Of a stretch of DNA of 64,000 nucleotides, positions 48,235-56,155 are shown one piece after another. Position 1 is the stretch's first letter. Every line of letters begins with the position of its first letter. Made by a program: the position numbers and the translations under genes. The notes under the pieces were generated by a model, which made no database searches, was not told the origin of the DNA, and saw only the letters and a program-made list of their open reading frames with translations. The DNA comes from Castellaniella sp049673105 (lineage in GTDB: Bacteria; Pseudomonadota; Gammaproteobacteria; Burkholderiales; Burkholderiaceae_B). The stretch lies in the NCBI RefSeq assembly GCF_049673105.1, contig NZ_JBATXG010000008.1, positions 1 through 64,000 on the forward strand, read 5' to 3'.

Positions 48235-50274
48235 GTGACTTCTTCTTCCCGTTCCCGCACCTGGGGTGCTGACGTCGTCGAACTACTGGGTTCGATGCGC
48301 TTCGCCATCAGCTTGCTGGTGTTCATTTGCGTGGCCAGCCTGATCGGCACCGTGCTGCCGCAGAACCAGGCCGCCAATACCTACATCGATCAGTTCGGGC
48401 CTTTCTGGTTCGCCGTATTCGATCAGTTTTCGATCTGGCATATCTACAACAGCCCCTGGTTCTTGCTGATCATGGCCTTTCTGGTCGTGTCCACGACCCT
48501 GTGTGTCATGCGCAACACGCCCAAGATGCTGCGCGACATGCGGACGTTTCGGGAATATGTGCGCGGTTCCAGCCTGAAAGCCTTCCACCATAAGGTCGAC
48601 GTGGACAGCGCGCTGGCCCCGGATCAGGCCGTGGAACAGGTGGGCGCCCTGCTGCGCAGCCAGGGCTTTCGCTATCGCGTGCGCGTGGATGGCGACAGCC
48701 GCATGGTGGCGGCCAAAAAGGGGGCGGCCAACCGCTTGGGATATATCTTTGCGCACGTCGCCATCGTCGTGATCTGCCTGGGCGGGCTATTGGATAGCGA
48801 ACTGCCCGTGCGTCTGCAGACCTGGTTATTCGACAAACAGCCCATCGTGGGCAATATGCTGATTTCCGACGTGCCCGAATCCGGGCGGCTGTCGGCGCGC
48901 AACCCCAGCTTTCGCGCCAATATGCTGATCCCCGACGGCAAACAAAGCAGCATGGGCATCATCGCGGCGGGTCAGGGGGTGCTGCTGCAGCCCTTGCCAT
49001 TCACGATCCATCTGAAAAAATTCTATATCGATTACTACGACACCGGCATGCCCAGCGACTTCCGCAGCGATGTGGTGGTCACGGATCTGGAAACCGGCGC
49101 CTCTTTCGAGCGCACCATTCAGGTCAATGAGCCCCTGCACTACAAAGGGGTCACGGTGTATCAGTCCAGCTTCGACGACGGGGGCAGCACCCTCGCTCTG
49201 AAGGCCTGGCCGCTGTCGGGTACGCAGGCGCAGCCCCAGGAACTGTCCGGCGCAGTGGGCAGCCAGGCCCGACTGCCGGCGGCCTTGGGAGGCGAGACGG
49301 TGGATTACACCGGCTTGCGCGTCATCAATGTGGAAAACATGGCCGCTGCCGGCGATCCGCAGCCGACCAGCCTGATCCGCGATGTGGCCGCGGTGACCGG
49401 CAGCGCGGCGCGCGCGCGCGACGAGAACCTGCGCAACGTCGGCCCCAGCGTCCAGTACCGCCTGATCGGGGCAGACGGCCAAGCCCACGAATTCACCCAG
49501 TACATGCTGCCGGTGGCGGTCGATGGCTTCCCCATGTTTTTGCTGGGCACCCGCAATACCCCGTCCGAGGCCTATCGCTATCTGCGCATTCCCGCCGACG
49601 ATCAGGGCACGATGCAGGAATTCATGCAGTTGCGCGCCGCCTTGGCCGATCCCGCTCAGCGCGAAGAAGCCGCCCGCCGGTTTGCCGCCGCCAACGCGCC
49701 CGACGGCGAACAGCGCGATTTGATGTTCCAGGCCGCCCAGGGGGCGTTGCGCACATTTTCCCAGCGGGGCTTTAACGGCATCATCGAATCCGCACCGGCG
49801 GATCAGCGGGAAAAGATCCTGAATTTCGCCGTGCCCATGATCCAGCTCAGCCTGCAGGAATTGCGCGCTCTGATGCGGGAACGACAGCACCTGCCGGCCC
49901 TGTCGTCAGATGGTTCACAGGCCGAACGCCAGGCGCAATGGCTGCGGCTGTCCGTTCTGGCCTTGGCCACGCTTCCGGATTATCCTGCTCCTGTGGCGCT
50001 GCAGCTGTCGACTTTCGAGCACGTTCAGGCCAGCGTCTTTCAGGTCGCGCGCAGCCCTGGCAAAATCACCGTCTATATCGGCTGCCTGTTGCTGGTATTG
50101 GGCGTGTTTTCCATGTTCTATATCCGCGAACGGCGGGTGTGGGTCTGGATTCGCCCGTCGGAGACGGGCAGCAGCTGGCTGGCCGCCATGACCACGCAGC
50201 GCCGCAACCTGGACTTCAATCACGAATTTGAGCGTTTGCGCGATGCGCTGCGCCGCCTCGGAGGCTCCCAATGA
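48235..50274 (+). CDS. resB: cytochrome c biogenesis protein ResB
   Basis: A 679-aa System II maturation protein with N-terminal membrane helices (SMRFAISLLVFICVASLIGT and a pair around residues 70-90), a third near 170, a large periplasmic domain and a last helix near 615-635. ResB with CcsB moves reduced heme and ligates it to apocytochrome CxxCH motifs in the periplasm. GTG 48235 gives a short N-terminus; TTG 48220 is an alternative that begins right after the terminator T-run. Its stop overlaps ccsB by four bases. Confidence 0.92.
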   Translation: MTSSSRSRTWGADVVELLGSMRFAISLLVFICVASLIGTVLPQNQAANTYIDQFGPFWFAVFDQFSIWHIYNSPWFLLIMAFLVVSTTLCVMRNTPKMLRDMRTFREYVRGSSLKAFHHKVDVDSALAPDQAVEQVGALLRSQGFRYRVRVDGDSRMVAAKKGAANRLGYIFAHVAIVVICLGGLLDSELPVRLQTWLFDKQPIVGNMLISDVPESGRLSARNPSFRANMLIPDGKQSSMGIIAAGQGVLLQPLPFTIHLKKFYIDYYDTGMPSDFRSDVVVTDLETGASFERTIQVNEPLHYKGVTVYQSSFDDGGSTLALKAWPLSGTQAQPQELSGAVGSQARLPAALGGETVDYTGLRVINVENMAAAGDPQPTSLIRDVAAVTGSAARARDENLRNVGPSVQYRLIGADGQAHEFTQYMLPVAVDGFPMFLLGTRNTPSEAYRYLRIPADDQGTMQEFMQLRAALADPAQREEAARRFAAANAPDGEQRDLMFQAAQGALRTFSQRGFNGIIESAPADQREKILNFAVPMIQLSLQELRALMRERQHLPALSSDGSQAERQAQWLRLSVLALATLPDYPAPVALQLSTFEHVQASVFQVARSPGKITVYIGCLLLVLGVFSMFYIRERRVWVWIRPSETGSSWLAAMTTQRRNLDFNHEFERLRDALRRLGGSQ

Positions 50275-51632
50275 CAAGCGATACCCTGACGCATGATGCC
50301 ACGACCCTGTGGCTGCAGGATATGAACACCAGCGGCGATCACCGGGGTCGGCGTGGTCGGCCCAACTGGACCGATCTGGCCTTTTTCCTGCTGCTGGCGG
50401 TGGGGGCCGGTCATGCGCTGACCACTTACGGCCAGTTCATGGATTACTACGAAAAACTGATCCTGATCGGGGCGGTGGTTCTGTTCAGCTGGATGGGCTG
50501 GTTGTGGCGCCCTCTGCGGGTGCTGATGATCGCGGCGGGCGCCAGCGCCCTGCTGTCCGTCTGGCTCTACAGCCCGACAGGCGTCTTGCTGCAGGGCGAC
50601 CTGTCGCGTGCCGAATCCGTCTTTCTGCTGAAATACCTGTTGTCCTCGCAATCCGCCATTCTGTGGATGTGCGCGCTGTTCGTGCTGGCCACGGTGTGCT
50701 ACTGGGCGGGCTTCGTCAGCCAGACGGCTGCCTGGCTAGGCACGGTCTTGACCTGGTCCGCCGTGTACGCGGGCGTGACCGGCCTGCTGGTGCGTTGGCG
50801 CGAAGGCCATCTGATGGGGCCGGATATCGGTCATATCCCCGTCAGCAATCTGTACGAGGTCTTCGTCCTGATGGCCTTGATCACGGCCCTGTTCTATCTG
50901 TACTACGAGCGTCGTTACGCGACCAGGGCGCTGGGCGGTTTCGTGCTGCTGGTCGTGACGTCTCTGGTGGTGTTCCTGTTGTGGTATTCCTTTACCCGGG
51001 AAGCCTATCAGATCCAGCCGCTGGTGCCCGCCCTGAAAAGCTGGTGGATGAAACTGCACGTGCCGGCGAACTTCATCGGTTACGGCACCTTCAGCCTGGC
51101 GGCGATGGTGGGCTTTGCCTATCTGGTCAAATCGCATGGGGAAACGCGTAGCTGGAAACCGCTGGTGCCGGTCTTTCTGCTGGGCGCCGTGCTGTGCGCC
51201 GAGCCCTTTGTCTTCGGTTCGCGCGAACTGTCGCTCACCTGGATGCTGTATTTCGGCATCGGTGCGCTGCTGGTGGGGACGATTTTGGCGTTTCGCGCGC
51301 CGATCGCCCAGCGTCTGCCGTCGCTGGAGCTCCTGGACGACATCATGTACCGGGCCATTGCCGTGGGCTTTGCATTCTTCACGGTGGCGACCATTCTGGG
51401 CGCCTTGTGGGCAGCCGATGCCTGGGGTACCTACTGGCAGTGGGACCCGAAAGAAACCTGGGCGCTGATCGTCTGGCTGAATTATGCGGCCTGGCTGCAC
51501 ATGCGCCTGATGAAGGGTTTGCGCGGGTCGATGGCGGCGTACTGGGCGCTCAGCGGTCTGCTGGTGACCAGCTTTGCTTTCCTGGGGGTGAACATGTTCC
51601 TGTCCGGGCTGCATTCCTACGGCGAACTGTAA
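50271..51632 (+). CDS. ccsB: c-type cytochrome biogenesis protein CcsB (ResC)
   Basis: A 453-aa membrane protein of the heme-handling CcmF/CcsA superfamily. The WWD-type heme-binding motif is WGTYWQWDPKETWALIVWL near residue 385. Conserved histidines for heme (for example MKLHVPANFIGYG, WLHMRL) flank it. With ResB it forms the System II synthase. No ccm (System I) genes appear in the window. The ATG overlaps the resB stop, so the two are translationally coupled. Confidence 0.95.
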   Translation: MTSDTLTHDATTLWLQDMNTSGDHRGRRGRPNWTDLAFFLLLAVGAGHALTTYGQFMDYYEKLILIGAVVLFSWMGWLWRPLRVLMIAAGASALLSVWLYSPTGVLLQGDLSRAESVFLLKYLLSSQSAILWMCALFVLATVCYWAGFVSQTAAWLGTVLTWSAVYAGVTGLLVRWREGHLMGPDIGHIPVSNLYEVFVLMALITALFYLYYERRYATRALGGFVLLVVTSLVVFLLWYSFTREAYQIQPLVPALKSWWMKLHVPANFIGYGTFSLAAMVGFAYLVKSHGETRSWKPLVPVFLLGAVLCAEPFVFGSRELSLTWMLYFGIGALLVGTILAFRAPIAQRLPSLELLDDIMYRAIAVGFAFFTVATILGALWAADAWGTYWQWDPKETWALIVWLNYAAWLHMRLMKGLRGSMAAYWALSGLLVTSFAFLGVNMFLSGLHSYGEL

Positions 51633-51684
51633 ACCTGCCGCAGTGCCTGATGGGCCGCCGTTTTCCGGCGGCCCGCCTGGATCA

Positions 51685-54597
51685 TCAGGGCCGCTTGCCG
51701 CTGATTTCCTCGACGTAAGCTTTGGCAGCCGGATTGGCGATCAGGGACAGGATATTGTCGTGGACCAGGATATCCGCCGGCGATCGGGCGGCTGAAATCA
51801 CATAACCCTGCACGTAATCCACCCCCATCTCGGTCAGGGTGCGCAGCGTGGCGACGTCTTCCACCCATTCGGCGATGCATTCCATGCCCAGGTTGTGCGC
51901 TAGATCCACGATGCTGTTGACGATGGCGATGTTGGCTTCGCTATTGAGCATGTCGCGGATCAGCGAACCGTCGATCTTGATCGTATCGGCGGGCAGTTCC
52001 TTCAGGTAGGAAAACGAGGTATAGCCCGCGCCGAAATCATCCAGGGCGACGCGGGCGCCCATGCGCTGCAGGCGGCGCATGAACTGCCGGGTGCGTTCCA
52101 GATCCTGCAGAGCCACGCCTTCGGTGATTTCGACGCACAGGCGGCGCGTGAATTGCGGTTGCTGGGTCAGAATGCCGAACAGCGTGTCGATGAAGCGATC
52201 GTCGTTCAGGGACACTCCGCTCAGATTGATGTTCATCTGCTGGGTCTGGCCCAGCTGCTCATGATGTTCAGCCATCCATTGCAGGGCGGTGGAAAACACC
52301 CATTTGTCGATGACCGTGATCATGCCGCTGTCTTCGGCGGCCTGGATGATCTTCTGGGTCTGCAGAGGGTGCGCATCATTGCTGCGCACTCGCAGCAAGA
52401 CCTCGAAGTTCAGGGTCTGCAGGGGATGGCGCAGCGACATGATGGGCTGCATGACCAGATGGATGTCATCGGGGGGCGCGGTCTGTTCCAGCTGCTCGAA
52501 CACGCGCAGTTCGTTGATATGGTCGAACAGTTCGTGCGCGTTTTCCTCGTAGAGCACCAGGTCCTGATGCTGTTTGCGAGCATCCCGGCATGCGCGGGTG
52601 GCGGCGGCGACAGCGTCTTTGGGGCGCATGCGCGGGTCCAGATCGATCAGGCCCATGGCGCTTTTGATCTGGAAGGCGCGATCGCCCACATAAAAGGGTG
52701 AACTGTTCAGGCTGTCGATCATGTCCTGGGCGATGCGCTGAGCCTCGCGGGCGCGGATCTTCGGGAACAGGATGATGAATTCATCGCTGCCGATGCGGCC
52801 TAGTTTCTGCTGCTCGGTCAGCGCATATTTCAGGCGATCGCAGGCCAGTTGCAAGAGCTGGTCGCCGGCGGAATGCCCGAACAGATCGTTGACGCGCTTC
52901 AGGTGGTCCAGACTGAGGAAGGACAAGGCGCAAGGCGTGCCGGACTGTTGCAGATCCTGGATGGCGGCCTGCATGGCGTCTTCGATGCCGCGGCGGTTCA
53001 GGGTGTTGGTCAGCGCATCGTGATCCGTCATCAGGCGCAGATTGCGCAGGGTTTCGGTGCGGGCGGTGACATCCTGCAAAGAGCCTTCGATGCGGCTGCC
53101 GACCAAGGTGGCGCGCAGCAGGAAATTGCGGATGGGCGCTTTGGGGTCGATGTCGATCTGCTGGATCTCGGTGTCGCGGCCTTCTTCTGTCGCCAGCGAG
53201 ACGGCCACCCAATCGACGTCCTGAAAGAAAGAGCTCCAGTTGAGGGCGGGGATTTCCGCCTCGGGCTGGATACGCAGCATGGTGCGGGCGTTGGGGTTCA
53301 GATGTTCGAAATGGCGGGTGGCGCCCAGGGTGAACAGGCCCAGCGGCGATAGCGAATCATGGACGATCAGTTCGTTGCGCTGGCGCAGACGCATCTGACG
53401 GTCTTCACGCGTGCGGTTGGCGGTGGCCAGCGCCACCAGCAGGTTGCAGCCCAGAAACAGGCCGGTGGCCAGCCAGGTGCTGAACACCGCGCTCTGGCCC
53501 AAGCCGATCAGCACCAGCCCCGTCGCCATGACGATGACCGCCAGGCAGACGGCCAGCGTGTGCCAGAACAAGGACCGGGTCGTCAAACGAAACAGGGCAT
53601 GGATCAGGATGGTGGCGACCAGCGCGATGCCCACCCAGGCCGCCAGGAAGCTGGCGGTTTGGAGAATGCCGTAGGATGGCATCGCCAGGGGCAGCAACAG
53701 CAGGACGGACGAGAGCAGGCCCATCTGCTGCAGTCTGCGATGGAGACCGATGCTGAGACCTTGGCGAAACAGACGGGTAAACAGCAGCCAGGTGGTGGTG
53801 AAGGACAGCAGCAGGGTCAGTTTGCGCGACCAGATCAGGGCGTCCGGCGGTAGCTGATGCCCCAGCCAGATCTGGTCCCAGCCCAGCGCCCAGGCGCCCA
53901 GGCGCAAATTGCACAGCACCCAGCAGGTCAGCAGCACGTACAGGTGGTCGCGGGTCGTCAGGGCGATGACGGCGATGAAGGCAGCCAGCATCAGCAGGCC
54001 GCCTTCCAGCAGCCCCAGGGAATAGGCCTGATGGGATCTGGACACCGCCAGATCGGTGGACTGCCATTGTTCGATGGACAGCTGGCCGGGAATCGCCAGG
54101 TCCAGTGAGCATAGGATCTGAGTCGCCGCCGCTGCGGCGGGGATCGCGGCGCTGTACCCCAGGATGCTTTCCTGGAAGGGCAGGGCGATCAACAACCCGG
54201 CTTGCTGTTCGTCCTGCAGCCAGCAGGTCGGCGCTGCCATCAGGATGCTGCGGATCAGCAAGGCCGGCGGCGGCGTGCTGTCGGAGCCCGACTGCGGATT
54301 CAGGTTGGCCAGCAGCCAGGCGGGACCGGTCGGCATTTGCTGGGACAGACGGGTGGGGCTGGTCTTGAGCGCCGAAGCGGCATGATAGGGGCCATCGAAC
54401 TGACCTGGCATGAAATGCGTGGCAATACCCTGACCAGACGGGCTGGCGTGGTGCGGGGGCAACAGCCATGCGCTGAGCAGCACGCCCAGGCCCAGCAGCA
54501 GCGGCAGCAGAAAATGGATGAGGAAAACGCGTGAACTGCCATGTCTGACGGCGACTGGCGGGTGAGGCGTGGAGGCGAGATCCTTCGGTGGTGACAT
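51685..54597 (-). CDS. 7TMR-DISM sensor with GGDEF and EAL domains
   Basis: A 970-aa cyclic-di-GMP signalling protein. An N-terminal helix (about 25-45) and a periplasmic 7TMR-DISM extracellular region lead to seven membrane helices (about 195-400), then a PAS-like linker, GGDEF (about 520-680) and EAL (about 710-960). The GGDEF signature reads GSDEF (near residue 603) and the EAL signature EVL (near 732), while DDFGAGYTSFSYL and DYVQGY are intact, so phosphodiesterase activity is likely and cyclase activity doubtful. ATG 54597 is chosen; GTG 54660 adds 21 residues without visible domain value. Confidence 0.9.
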   Translation of the reverse strand: MSPPKDLASTPHPPVAVRHGSSRVFLIHFLLPLLLGLGVLLSAWLLPPHHASPSGQGIATHFMPGQFDGPYHAASALKTSPTRLSQQMPTGPAWLLANLNPQSGSDSTPPPALLIRSILMAAPTCWLQDEQQAGLLIALPFQESILGYSAAIPAAAAATQILCSLDLAIPGQLSIEQWQSTDLAVSRSHQAYSLGLLEGGLLMLAAFIAVIALTTRDHLYVLLTCWVLCNLRLGAWALGWDQIWLGHQLPPDALIWSRKLTLLLSFTTTWLLFTRLFRQGLSIGLHRRLQQMGLLSSVLLLLPLAMPSYGILQTASFLAAWVGIALVATILIHALFRLTTRSLFWHTLAVCLAVIVMATGLVLIGLGQSAVFSTWLATGLFLGCNLLVALATANRTREDRQMRLRQRNELIVHDSLSPLGLFTLGATRHFEHLNPNARTMLRIQPEAEIPALNWSSFFQDVDWVAVSLATEEGRDTEIQQIDIDPKAPIRNFLLRATLVGSRIEGSLQDVTARTETLRNLRLMTDHDALTNTLNRRGIEDAMQAAIQDLQQSGTPCALSFLSLDHLKRVNDLFGHSAGDQLLQLACDRLKYALTEQQKLGRIGSDEFIILFPKIRAREAQRIAQDMIDSLNSSPFYVGDRAFQIKSAMGLIDLDPRMRPKDAVAAATRACRDARKQHQDLVLYEENAHELFDHINELRVFEQLEQTAPPDDIHLVMQPIMSLRHPLQTLNFEVLLRVRSNDAHPLQTQKIIQAAEDSGMITVIDKWVFSTALQWMAEHHEQLGQTQQMNINLSGVSLNDDRFIDTLFGILTQQPQFTRRLCVEITEGVALQDLERTRQFMRRLQRMGARVALDDFGAGYTSFSYLKELPADTIKIDGSLIRDMLNSEANIAIVNSIVDLAHNLGMECIAEWVEDVATLRTLTEMGVDYVQGYVISAARSPADILVHDNILSLIANPAAKAYVEEISGKRP

Positions 54598-54712
54598 GCA
54601 GCGGCCGGGTGAGACAGGGATTCGCAACCCGCATGTTTCGGGCGGATTGCGGCGATACACGCTTTACGGCAAAAAGCGTGTGGATTTTAGCCTGTCTCGC
54701 CGCCCAGCGGTT

Positions 54713-55984
54713 TCAGGTGCGAGGCGGGATGCGTTCCTGGGCGTACAGATCCTGAACCGATTCGCGTGGGCGGATCAGCCAGTGCTGCGTGCCGTCGACC
54801 AGCACTTCCGCGGCGCGCGCGCGCGTGTTGTACTGACTGGCCATAGAAAAGGCATAGGCACCCGCGGATTCGATGGCCAGCAGATCGCCCTGTTCCAGGG
54901 GCAGCTGACGCGCCCGGGCCAGCCAGTCACCGCTTTCGCAGATCGGCCCGACGATGTCGTAGGTATCTGTCCGGGTGCCGGTGCGTGGCTGCACGGGAAT
55001 CACGCCGTGCCAGGCTTCGTACAGGGCAGGCCGCATCAGGTCGTTCATGGCGGCGTCTACGATCGCGAAATTGCGGACTTCGGTGTGTTTCAGGTATTCC
55101 ACTCGCGTCAGCAGGATGCCGGCGTTGCCGACCAGAGACCGGCCCGGTTCCAGGATCACTTGCAGGTGGCCCAGTCCGTGCGCCTGCAAGGCGGCAAAGA
55201 CCGGGTCCAACAGTTCGGCGGGGTGAGGCGGAGTTTCATCCGTGTAGCGGATGCCCAGTCCGCCGCCCAGATCCAGATGCCGCAGGGTGATGCCGTCGGC
55301 GGCCAGGACGTCGATCAAGGTCAGCAGCTTGTCCAAAGCGTCCAGGTAGGGGCTGATCTGGGTGATCTGCGAACCGATGTGACAGTCCACGCCGACGATC
55401 TCCAGCCCGGGCATCTGTCGCGCTTGGCGGTACAGGGCGGGGGCCTTCAGGATATCGATGCCGAACTTGTTTTCTTTCAGGCCGGTGGAAATGTAGGGAT
55501 GGGTTCTGGCATCCACATCGGGGTTCACGCGCAGCGACACCGGCGCGCGCACACCCATTTCCTGGGCGATGTCGGCCAGGCGCTCGAGCTCGGCGGCTGA
55601 TTCGACGTTGAAGCACTTGATGCCGACCGCCAGGGCCTGGCGGATTTCCCAACCCTGTTTGCCCACGCCGGAAAACACGATGCGGGCAGGGTCGGCGCCG
55701 GCGGCCAGCACGCGGGCCAGCTCGCCGCCCGACACGATGTCAAAGCCAGACCCCAGTTGCTGGAATTCGTGCAGCACGGCCAGATTGGAATTGGCCTTGA
55801 CGCCGTAGCAGATCAGCGCGTTGCGCCCGGCGATCGCCGATTCGTAGCGCTGCCAGGCTTCTTTGAGGGCGGCGCGGGAATAGACGTAGAGCGGCGTGCC
55901 ATAACGGTCGGCCAGATCGCTCAACGGCAGGTTTTCAACATGCAGGACACCGTCCCGAAGCGGGAAATGGGGGGCAGCGGTCAT
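54713..55984 (-). CDS. lysA: diaminopimelate decarboxylase
   Basis: A 423-aa fold-type III PLP enzyme converting meso-diaminopimelate to L-lysine. The PLP lysine is in ICYGVKANSN, with NVESAAELE, DCHIGSQI, DLGGGLGIRY, EPGRSLVGNAG and the substrate-contacting CESGDW all present. Its ATG lies seven bases after the lptM stop, so lptM-lysA are cotranscribed, as in many betaproteobacteria. Confidence 0.96.
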   Translation of the reverse strand: MTAAPHFPLRDGVLHVENLPLSDLADRYGTPLYVYSRAALKEAWQRYESAIAGRNALICYGVKANSNLAVLHEFQQLGSGFDIVSGGELARVLAAGADPARIVFSGVGKQGWEIRQALAVGIKCFNVESAAELERLADIAQEMGVRAPVSLRVNPDVDARTHPYISTGLKENKFGIDILKAPALYRQARQMPGLEIVGVDCHIGSQITQISPYLDALDKLLTLIDVLAADGITLRHLDLGGGLGIRYTDETPPHPAELLDPVFAALQAHGLGHLQVILEPGRSLVGNAGILLTRVEYLKHTEVRNFAIVDAAMNDLMRPALYEAWHGVIPVQPRTGTRTDTYDIVGPICESGDWLARARQLPLEQGDLLAIESAGAYAFSMASQYNTRARAAEVLVDGTQHWLIRPRESVQDLYAQERIPPRT

Positions 55985-55990
55985 GGGCGG

Positions 55991-56155
55991 TCAGGGTTGA
56001 GGGGTGACGGTGGGCGGCGCCACCAAAGTGGCATCGGCGGCGGGCGGCGGCGTGGCCGGCGTAAGCGGGCCTTTCATGCCGCAGCCGCCCAGCAGCAGGG
56101 CCAGGCAGGCAACGGTCAAGGCGGCGGAAGAACGGATCAGGGGGCGCGACATCAT
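55991..56155 (-). CDS. lptM: small lipoprotein LptM (YifL-like)
   Basis: A 54-aa lipoprotein. The signal has SAALTVACLALLLGGC with the lipobox LGGC (Cys25), followed by GMKGPL, the conserved LptM start, and a Pro/Ala-rich tail. LptM assists maturation of the LptD/LptE lipopolysaccharide translocon. The ATG overlaps the mrcA stop (TGATG), and lysA follows by seven bases. An ATG pair at 56155/56152 gives equivalent starts. Confidence 0.88.
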   Translation of the reverse strand: MMSRPLIRSSAALTVACLALLLGGCGMKGPLTPATPPPAADATLVAPPTVTPQP

